From contig DAOWER010000061.1 in NCBI GenBank assembly GCA_030638405.1, positions 1 through 19,655 of the forward strand: a stretch of DNA of 19,655 nt, read 5' to 3'. Position 1 is the stretch's first letter, and every line of letters begins with the position of its first letter. The DNA is from Candidatus Eiseniibacteriota bacterium (GTDB lineage: Bacteria; Joyebacterota; Joyebacteria; Joyebacterales; Joyebacteraceae). The position numbers and the translations under genes are program-made. The notes beneath the pieces are model-generated. The model was not told the DNA's origin. It worked only from the letters and a program-made list of their open reading frames with translations, and ran no database searches. Below, piece after piece: positions 14,289 to 19,655 of this stretch.

Positions 14289-16188
14289 GGCCACCCCTGA
14301 ATCCGATCCTCAGTTCTATGACACCCTCCTCGGTCCTGCGCTGGATGTCGAATCCCATCTTCTCGAACAGGTGCATCATCGCCGCGTTCTCCATCAGCAC
14401 TTCCGCGGTGAAGCCCATGAGACCCTCTTTCTGGGCCAGCTCGGTCAGGTAGGAGAGGAGTGCGGTGCCGACGCCCTTGCACTGGTGGTCGTCGCGCACC
14501 ACCAGTGCGACCTCGGCCGTGTGGCTGTTCGGGTCTATGCCGTACTGGCCGAGCCCGACCACTTTCTCCACATCCTCTTCCTCCTTCACCACCGCGAGAA
14601 TGACCATCTCGTTCGTGTAGTCGATTATGACGAAATCCTGAAGCCGCTCGTGCGGCATGTCCTTCCGCTGCGACATGAACCGGCGGTGGACGCTCTGGTC
14701 AGAGAGCGAGTAGAAGAAGTCCTTGAGAAGCGGCTCGTCGCTGATCTTCACGGGGCGGAGGGTCAGGTCGCACCCGGCGTGAGTCGTCCGGTGTACCTCG
14801 AGCTCCTCCGGGTACTCGCCTCGCTTCCCGGGAATGAACGCCTGGTCCCTGTAGATGAGATTCCTGTCCTTCGCCTCGCTGATGAGCCACGGCCGGAACT
14901 TGGGATGGGCGATCGCCGTCAATGCCATTGCGCGCTCGCGGATGTTCTTCCCGTGGAGGTAGGCGATCCCGTACTCCGTAATCACGTAATGAATGTCGCC
15001 GCGAATGAGCGAGACGCCCGCGCCCTCATCAAGGTACGGGACGATTCGCGAGAGCTCGCCGTCCCGCGCCGTCGACGGCAGCGCCAGTATGGTCCTGCCG
15101 CCGGGAGCGAGCACCGCGCCACGCATGAAGTCCGCCTGGCCGCCGATCCCGCTGTAGTGCTGCTTGCCCAGGGAGACCGCCGACGCCTGGCCGGTCAGGT
15201 CTATCTGCAGGGCCGAGTTGATGGCGGCCATGTTGTGGAGGCGCGCGATGGTCAGGGGGCTGTTCGTGTAGGCCACGTCACGGAACTCGATGCCGGGATT
15301 GTCGTGCAGGAACTCGTATGTTTTCTTCCTTCCCATGCAGAAGGTCGCGACCGTCTTTCCCCTGTTGATCGTCTTTCGTGAGTTGTCGATGACGCCCTTC
15401 TTCATGAGATCGACGATGCCGTCGCTCAGAAGCTCCGTGTGCACGCCCAGGTGCTTCTTGTCGGAGAGAGCGGCCAGGATGGCGTTGGGGAGACTTCCGT
15501 ACCCCACCTGGATGGTGTCCCCGTCCTGGATGATGCGCGCGACGTACTTGCCGATGCTCTCCGCTATTTCGCCCGGCATGCTCGCCTCGTAGGTCAGGAG
15601 CGGCTCGTCGTGATGTATGACGAAGTCGATGTCGTCGATGTGCACGAACGCGTCGCCGTGAATGCGCGGCATCTGGGGGTTGACCTGCGCGATGACGATC
15701 CTCGCGGCCTCAACGGCCGCCTTCGAGATGTCGACGCTCACTCCCAAGCTCATGAACCCACTCGTGTCGGGGCGCGACGTCTGGATGAGAGCGATGTCGA
15801 TGGGCACCAGCTTCTGGCGGAAGAGGGCCGGGATCTCCGACAGGAAGATGGGAGAGTAGTCTGCCATTCCCTCGTTGACCGCCTCGCGGGTGCTGTCGCT
15901 GATGAAGAACGAGTTGTGTCTGAAGTTGGTCTTGAACTTTTCGTCCGTGTAGGGTGCTACTCCCAGCGTCCAGACGTGGAGCACCTCGGCGTCGAAGAAC
16001 GCCTTGGGGTGCGACTCCACGAACTCGATCATCGCGCGCACGAGGTACTGCGGCTCTCCGCACGCCGTGCTGATGAATATCCTGTCGCCCCTGTGGATGT
16101 GGGAGAAGACCCGGTCTTCCGGGGCGAACTTCTCAGGGTACTTCCCGCGGAGGCTCTCGAGGATTTCCTTGGTCAGCTGCTCATCCAC
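14278..16188 (-). CDS. Acetyl-CoA hydrolase/CoA-transferase fused to a GNAT acetyltransferase
   Basis: A 636-residue two-domain protein. Residues about 1-445 are an acetyl-CoA hydrolase/4-hydroxybutyrate CoA-transferase-type enzyme: VGYGSLPNAILAAL, LGVHTELLSDGIVDL with E252 as the expected CoA-accepting glutamate, GIGGQADFMRGA (347-358), and YVITEYGIAYLHGKNIRERA. Residues about 471-630 are a GNAT domain (CDLTLRPVKISDEPLLKDFF; acetyl-CoA loop QCKGVG at 569-574; ENAAMMHLFEKMGF). It would move CoA between carboxylates or hydrolyse acetyl-CoA, and the GNAT part would acetylate an unknown amine, probably a protein lysine. The start is GTG at 16188, supported by GGGGAG 7 bases upstream; an earlier GTG at 16254 has no such site. 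It heads the operon with the ADP-forming acyl-CoA synthetase. The fusion recalls Pat, where a GNAT is joined to an acyl-CoA synthetase, but here the partner is a CoA-transferase. This combination occurs in other bacteria as a bifunctional annotation. Confidence 0.92.
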   Translation of the reverse strand: MDEQLTKEILESLRGKYPEKFAPEDRVFSHIHRGDRIFISTACGEPQYLVRAMIEFVESHPKAFFDAEVLHVWTLGVAPYTDEKFKTNFRHNSFFISDSTREAVNEGMADYSPIFLSEIPALFRQKLVPIDIALIQTSRPDTSGFMSLGVSVDISKAAVEAARIVIAQVNPQMPRIHGDAFVHIDDIDFVIHHDEPLLTYEASMPGEIAESIGKYVARIIQDGDTIQVGYGSLPNAILAALSDKKHLGVHTELLSDGIVDLMKKGVIDNSRKTINRGKTVATFCMGRKKTYEFLHDNPGIEFRDVAYTNSPLTIARLHNMAAINSALQIDLTGQASAVSLGKQHYSGIGGQADFMRGAVLAPGGRTILALPSTARDGELSRIVPYLDEGAGVSLIRGDIHYVITEYGIAYLHGKNIRERAMALTAIAHPKFRPWLISEAKDRNLIYRDQAFIPGKRGEYPEELEVHRTTHAGCDLTLRPVKISDEPLLKDFFYSLSDQSVHRRFMSQRKDMPHERLQDFVIIDYTNEMVILAVVKEEEDVEKVVGLGQYGIDPNSHTAEVALVVRDDHQCKGVGTALLSYLTELAQKEGLMGFTAEVLMENAAMMHLFEKMGFDIQRRTEEGVIELRIGFRGGHAA

Positions 16189-16245
16189 GTGTTTTCTCCC
16201 CGTTCTTCCAGCGGCCAGAACTCGGGTAGAGAGGGAGCCCGTGCG

Positions 16246-16257
16246 GCGGTGCACCGC
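16246..16257. promoter_or_regulatory. 12-bp palindrome upstream of the CoA-transferase operon, candidate operator
   Basis: GCGGTGCACCGC is a perfect palindrome lying between the putative leftward -10 element and the GTG start at 16188, in the divergent region 16189-16409. It could bind a dimeric regulator. No regulator gene is adjacent. Confidence 0.3.
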
Positions 16258-16265
16258 AACTCCCT

Positions 16266-16294
16266 ATGGTCGCTCTCTCCTCGACGGAAGTCAA
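16266..16294 (-). promoter_or_regulatory. Weak candidate leftward promoter for the acyl-CoA operon
   Basis: On the minus strand TTGACT (16294-16289, 5 of 6) is 17 bases from GACCAT (16271-16266, 3 of 6). The -35 is good and the -10 poor, as in an activator-dependent promoter. It is the best candidate seen before the GTG at 16188. Confidence 0.3.
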
Positions 16295-16315
16295 CGCGAA
16301 TGGCGCTGCTGGTGG

Positions 16316-16344
16316 TTGAGTTTCCTCGCCCGAGTCGCTATGCT
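16316..16344 (+). promoter_or_regulatory. Candidate rightward promoter for the MATE / PfkB / HAD run
   Basis: TTGAGT (16316-16321) and TATGCT (16339-16344) are 17 bases apart, each 4 of 6. Transcription would begin near 16350, which argues against a MATE start at the TTG at 16344 and for the one at 16410. Confidence 0.4.
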
Positions 16345-16409
16345 TGAGCCTTCATGTACCTGACGCCCACCTGAGCCGCACTCGTGCGATCGCTTCCTCG
16401 GGGGTCATC

Positions 16410-17849
16410 TTGCCGGAGCGCGAAAGAGACACCAGCGATCCCAGCCGGGGCGGACCCGGCGCGGAGGGTCCCGTCAAGGACGGTCCCGTCACCGACGAGA
16501 CAGCCGCCGACAGGCCCGCCGTGGATATCACCGAGGGCAACGTTCTCAAGAGCGTGCTCTACATGGGTATCCCCTCGATGATCGGCTTCGGGGCGATGAC
16601 CATCTACGCCCTGACCGACATCTACTGGGTCGGGCGCCTCGGGATGTCCCACGTCGCCGCGCTGACGATGTTCGGGTCGATCGCGTGGATCCTGGGTTCG
16701 ACGAACCAGATCGTCGGGACCGGCTCGGTCGCTCTCATCTCCCGTCGGTACGGCGAGCGCGAGTACGAGGCGACCCGGGACGTCATCCGCCAGACGCTGC
16801 TGCTGAAGTTCTCGCTGGCGGTCATCATGGCCGTCATCGGGCTCCTTGTGGTTCCTTTGATCATCCGGTTCATGTCGGACGATCCGGACGTGCACCGCTA
16901 CGCGATCGAGTACGGCAACGTCTTCTTCTACGGCCTGCCGTTCATGTTCTCCTCATACACGGTCTACACGGCGCTCCGCGGCGTCGGGGACGCGCCGAAG
17001 GCCATGTACATCATGCTGATGTCCACCGCGATGAACGTGGGGCTGGACCCCGTGTTCATCTTCGGGCTGGACATGGGCGTGGCGGGCGCGGCGCTCGCCA
17101 CGGTCATCTCCGCTACGTGCGCCGTCATCGTGGGCCTGGTGGTTCTCGCGTCGGGTCGGGCGAACATCACCGTTCCGCTCATGCGCAGGTTTCACCCCAG
17201 GCTCTCCATCATGCTCCAGATCATGAAAATAGGACTGCCGGCGGGCCTGAACGGGCTCATGCGCAGCGTCGCGCACTGGTACGTCACCACGCTCGTGGCG
17301 GGATTCGGAACGCTCGTGGTGGCGGCCTACGGCTTCAGCATCCGGATCATGGAGTTGGGCATTCTGTTCGGGGTCGGGCTAGAGCTGGGCGCGAGCGCCA
17401 TCGTCGGCCAGAACCTCGGCGCGAAGAAAAAGGACCGGGCACACGAGGCCGTCGTCAAGGCGACGCTTCTCGTTATGGTACTGACCGGCATACTCGCGCT
17501 GTTCGAGTTCATCTTTGCGCGCCAGATACTCGGGCTCTTCACGACGGATGCCGCGGTCATCGCAACCGGGATCACTCTGGTCCGGCTTCTGGTCGTCGCC
17601 CAGGTGATGATTGCGATGCACATCGTGATGTCGTCCGCGTTCTACGGGTCGGGGAACACGTGGCCGCCGACCGTCATCGCCGGCATCATCGAGTGGGGTG
17701 TTCAGATCCCGCTGATCCTCCTTGCCATCCACGTTCTTCACACCACCGAGACCGGAGTGTGGTGGTCCATGTTCATAGCCGCGTCCGTGGAAGTGCTGCT
17801 GACGTTCGTCTGGTTCCAGCGCGGTCACTGGAAGCACACGGAAGTGTGA
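16410..17849 (+). CDS. MATE family multidrug/metabolite efflux protein
   Basis: An inner-membrane exporter driven by Na+ or H+, with about 12 membrane segments in two homologous lobes. From the TTG at 16410 it has 479 residues, close to the family size of about 450-480. Recognisable parts are ITEGNVLKSVLYMGIPSMIG at the start of the first helix, the family signature TDIYWVGRLGMSHVAAL (from residue 69), GSVALISRRYGE, the loop ALRGVGDAPKAMYI, and the second-lobe equivalents MKIGLPAGLNGLM and IVGQNLGAKKKDRA. The start is uncertain. TTG at 16410 has GGGGGT 5 bases upstream and lies after the candidate promoter. TTG at 16344 coincides with the -10, and GTG at 16521 gives a shorter family-like N-terminus but has no ribosome-binding site. 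Residues 1-38 are polar and probably disordered. The substrate is not predictable. The PfkB gene starts 34 bases downstream and is probably co-transcribed. Confidence 0.92.
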   Translation: MPERERDTSDPSRGGPGAEGPVKDGPVTDETAADRPAVDITEGNVLKSVLYMGIPSMIGFGAMTIYALTDIYWVGRLGMSHVAALTMFGSIAWILGSTNQIVGTGSVALISRRYGEREYEATRDVIRQTLLLKFSLAVIMAVIGLLVVPLIIRFMSDDPDVHRYAIEYGNVFFYGLPFMFSSYTVYTALRGVGDAPKAMYIMLMSTAMNVGLDPVFIFGLDMGVAGAALATVISATCAVIVGLVVLASGRANITVPLMRRFHPRLSIMLQIMKIGLPAGLNGLMRSVAHWYVTTLVAGFGTLVVAAYGFSIRIMELGILFGVGLELGASAIVGQNLGAKKKDRAHEAVVKATLLVMVLTGILALFEFIFARQILGLFTTDAAVIATGITLVRLLVVAQVMIAMHIVMSSAFYGSGNTWPPTVIAGIIEWGVQIPLILLAIHVLHTTETGVWWSMFIAASVEVLLTFVWFQRGHWKHTEV

Positions 17850-17883
17850 CGGGCGCAGGGCGGTTCCAGTCGTCCGGAGGTCG

Positions 17884-18858
17884 ATGTTGCTGCTCGGAAT
17901 CGATGTTCCAAGCGAAGGCGCATTCGACGTCGTGGGCTTCGGCCTGAACGCGGTAGACCACCTGTGCTTCGTCGCGAAGTTCCCCGCGCCCGGCTCGAAG
18001 CCCAGGGTGTCGCGCTTCCTTCGCACGCCCGGCGGTCAGGCCGCCAGCGCGATGGTGCTGTGCTCGAGGCTGGGGTTGAGGGCGAAGTACGTCGGTAAGG
18101 TCGGCGGGGACGAGACGGGCAGCTTCTCTCTCGCGAGCATCAGGTCCGAGGGCGTGGACGCGAGCGACGTCGTGACGGTGCCCGATGTCACGAACCAGCT
18201 CGCGATGATCATGGTGGACGAGCGGGACGGCGAGAGGACCATTCTCTGGCATCGCCCCGCGGAGCTCGAGACGCGCCCGGAGGAGCTCACGGCGGAGAAG
18301 ATCGCCGTCGGGCGCATCCTCCTGATAGACGGACACGACACGGCGGGCGCGGCGCGCGCCGCCGAGATCGCGCGGGAGCACGGCGTCCTCGTCGTGCTCG
18401 ATGCGGAGTCCGTCAAGAAGGGGACGGACGAGGTCGTGGCACGGACCGACGTTCTCCTGGCGTCGCGCGAGTTCCCGAGGCGCTTCACGGGAGAACCCAA
18501 TCTGGACATCGCCTTCGACATGCTGTGGCGAGCCGGGCCGCGGGTCATCGGCATGACCCTGGGTTCCCTGGGCTCCCTGGTCATGGGAGCCGACGGGTCG
18601 GTCGTGTCCAGCCCCAGCTACGGCGTCGACGTCGTCGACACGACGGGCGCGGGCGATATCTTCCACGGCGCGTTTCTCTACGGCCTTCTGTCGGGATGGA
18701 GCGCGGAGCGGACGCTGGCCTTCTCAAACGCTGCGGCGGCCCTGTGCTGTACCGCACCCGGCGCCCGCGGCGGCGTCGAGGGCCTCGAACAGATTCTAGA
18801 GCTGATGGAGCGCGGGCCCCGCAGGTTGCGGGACGAGGACCACGCTCCTGGTGTATAA
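17884..18858 (+). CDS. PfkB/ribokinase family carbohydrate kinase
   Basis: A 324-residue cytoplasmic kinase that phosphorylates a sugar or nucleoside with ATP. GGAGG (17876-17880) lies just before the ATG. Family landmarks are FDVVGFGLNAVDHL near the start, TPGGQAASAMVLCSRLG (GG at 50-51, the substrate-lid region), YVGKVGGDETG, and the C-terminal anion-hole motif DTTGAGDIFHGAF (252-264) with D258 as the catalytic base. The middle (TNQLAMIMVDERDGERTILW) has the strand pattern of ribokinase-like enzymes. Substrate class (ribose, fructose, adenosine, 2-keto-3-deoxygluconate) cannot be settled from the visible residues. It lies 34 bases after the MATE gene and 45 bases before a HAD phosphatase, suggesting a sugar-phosphate branch. 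The last codons overlap a TATAAT element that may drive the HAD gene. Confidence 0.92.
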   Translation: MLLLGIDVPSEGAFDVVGFGLNAVDHLCFVAKFPAPGSKPRVSRFLRTPGGQAASAMVLCSRLGLRAKYVGKVGGDETGSFSLASIRSEGVDASDVVTVPDVTNQLAMIMVDERDGERTILWHRPAELETRPEELTAEKIAVGRILLIDGHDTAGAARAAEIAREHGVLVVLDAESVKKGTDEVVARTDVLLASREFPRRFTGEPNLDIAFDMLWRAGPRVIGMTLGSLGSLVMGADGSVVSSPSYGVDVVDTTGAGDIFHGAFLYGLLSGWSAERTLAFSNAAAALCCTAPGARGGVEGLEQILELMERGPRRLRDEDHAPGV

Positions 18859-18859
18859 T
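18854..18859 (+). promoter_or_regulatory. Consensus -10 element before the HAD gene
   Basis: A perfect TATAAT overlaps the TAA stop of the PfkB gene, 44 bases before the HAD start. Its flank (TATAATGGC) repeats that of the promoter at 980-985. No convincing -35 lies 16-18 bases upstream (only TTGCGG at 22), so an internal promoter is plausible but unproven. Confidence 0.3.
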
Positions 18860-18903
18860 GGCTGGGGTCATACGAGCGCGGTGCGAACCCCGGAGGACCA
18901 CAC

Positions 18904-19575
18904 TTGGCCAACATCGATCTCGTCATTCTCGACCTCGACGGCACTCTCTACTCCTCGACCGCCACGACACTCGGGGCCGTCGAGCGCGCCGTCCGCGACC
19001 TGAACGCCCGCCACGGTGACGTGGCCGCCCCTCCCGGCGACGACCTGGTCCTCTCGGGCGTGGGCGCAACAAGAGAGGAGTTCGCGCGGAAGGTCTTCCC
19101 CGCGCTTGCCGAGGAGTACATCGACGAGATCGACGATCTCATCTGGCACTGGGAGCGCACGCTGGTCGATGACGGCCGGGGCACCCTCTTTCCTGGTGCG
19201 GTCAGGGCGCTGGAGGAGATGCGCGGAATGGGGCTTCTGCTCGGCGTCGCGACGAACGCCGGCTCGGGCTACATGAATCACATTCTCGACTACTTCGAGA
19301 TCCGTCCGCTCTTCGACGACGCGCGCTGCGCGGGGGAGGAGCGCACGTCCCACAAGGGCGAGCTGATCGACCTCATAAGAAACCGCCTGTCTGTCGCGCC
19401 GGGACGAACCGTCATGGTGGGAGACAGGCAGACGGACATGTATGGCGCCCGCGCCGCCGGCGCTCTGGCGGTGGGGTGCACGTGGGGCTTCGCGTCCCGG
19501 GACGAACTGAAGGACGCCGACAGGCTCATCGACAATTTCGCCGAGCTCACGGACCTGCTAAGGTCGTGGCCCTGA
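18904..19575 (+). CDS. HAD superfamily phosphatase (phosphoglycolate phosphatase-like)
   Basis: A 223-residue cytoplasmic phosphatase, typical size for subfamily I HADs. All four motifs are present: VILDLDGTLY (nucleophile D10, general acid D12), GVATNAGSG (motif II), HKGELI with the motif III lysine, and MVGDRQTDMYGARAAG (motif IV acidic residues). The cap lies between about residues 17 and 90. The start is TTG at 18904, with GGAGG at 18892-18896; the motif begins 8 residues later, so no downstream start is possible. The physiological substrate is unknown. Gph/PpaX-like enzymes hydrolyse phosphoglycolate or small sugar phosphates. Its place after a sugar kinase hints at sugar-phosphate turnover or housecleaning, which is an inference. 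Confidence 0.9.
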   Translation: MANIDLVILDLDGTLYSSTATTLGAVERAVRDLNARHGDVAAPPGDDLVLSGVGATREEFARKVFPALAEEYIDEIDDLIWHWERTLVDDGRGTLFPGAVRALEEMRGMGLLLGVATNAGSGYMNHILDYFEIRPLFDDARCAGEERTSHKGELIDLIRNRLSVAPGRTVMVGDRQTDMYGARAAGALAVGCTWGFASRDELKDADRLIDNFAELTDLLRSWP

Positions 19576-19593
19576 CAGTATCACGGAGGTCAC

Positions 19594-19655
19594 ATGCACT
19601 GGCTGCACGACATCTCCGCGGTTCTCCCGCTCTCCCGGGACCCGGAGCGGAGAGA
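19594..19655 (+). CDS. Start of an unidentified gene, truncated by the window end
   Basis: GGAGGT (19585-19590) precedes ATG at 19594, 18 bases after the HAD stop. The 20 complete visible codons (MHWLHDISAVLPLSRDPERR) stay open to the edge. Nothing identifies the product. The tight spacing and good ribosome-binding site suggest it continues the same operon. Confidence 0.5.
   Translation, partial: MHWLHDISAVLPLSRDPERR

Noticed and set aside
14215..16347. Two long plus-strand frames (388 and 302 codons) opposite the CoA-transferase/GNAT gene
   Set aside because: The minus-strand product has continuous family motifs from E252 to the GNAT loop. The plus-strand products look like reverse-complement shadows rich in Arg, His and Val.
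1..19655. Search for defence system, prophage, transposon, CRISPR array, tRNA or rRNA
   Set aside because: No nuclease, integrase, transposase, direct-repeat array or RNA-gene structure was recognised; gene content is metabolic, transport and surface-related.

Overview
The window is a GC-rich (roughly 60-65% by eye), densely coded bacterial stretch with strong Shine-Dalgarno sites. It probably comes from an uncultivated Gram-negative lineage of the FCB superphylum, in the Eisenbacteria / Krumholzibacteriota / Latescibacterota range. The main clue is the secreted protein at 1160-4072. Its C-terminus has the QNMPNPFNPETRI...GVYFYKL...KMVLLK pattern of type A (Por/FlgD-like) sorting domains, which are abundant in those phyla. 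The taxonomic placement is an inference. I see no mobile element, CRISPR array, tRNA or rRNA.

Layout. (1) 2-823 is the C-terminal part of a 5'-nucleotidase-family protein, followed by a strong hairpin. (2) 957-4975 holds a sigma70-type promoter and two secreted lamin-tail-domain proteins. The first is large, with two tandem Ig+OB-like modules and a sorting domain. The second is small, with no visible sorting domain. Each is followed by a terminator-like hairpin. (3) 5093-11097 runs rightward: a Ca2+/cation antiporter behind a good promoter, a polytopic membrane protein of unknown function, then murQ, anmK and a nagZ-like GH3 glycosidase. The last three would take GlcNAc-anhydroMurNAc from wall turnover to GlcNAc-6-phosphate. 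(4) 16188-11117 is a leftward operon of three overlapping genes: an acetyl-CoA hydrolase/CoA-transferase fused to a GNAT acetyltransferase, a fused alpha-beta ADP-forming acyl-CoA synthetase, and a BioD-like P-loop/DRTGG protein. This is an acyl-CoA / acetate energy-conservation module with a built-in acyltransferase. (5) A divergent control region at 16189-16409 separates it from a rightward run: MATE exporter, PfkB sugar kinase, HAD phosphatase and the first 20 codons of another gene cut by the window end.

Most genes are recognisable housekeeping or metabolic families. The least explained parts are the GNAT-fused CoA-transferase operon with its DRTGG partner, the membrane protein next to murQ, the tandem-module secreted protein, and several candidate regulatory palindromes. 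Three genes probably start with TTG (antiporter, MATE, HAD) and one with GTG (CoA-transferase); these starts were chosen from ribosome-binding sites and promoter positions.
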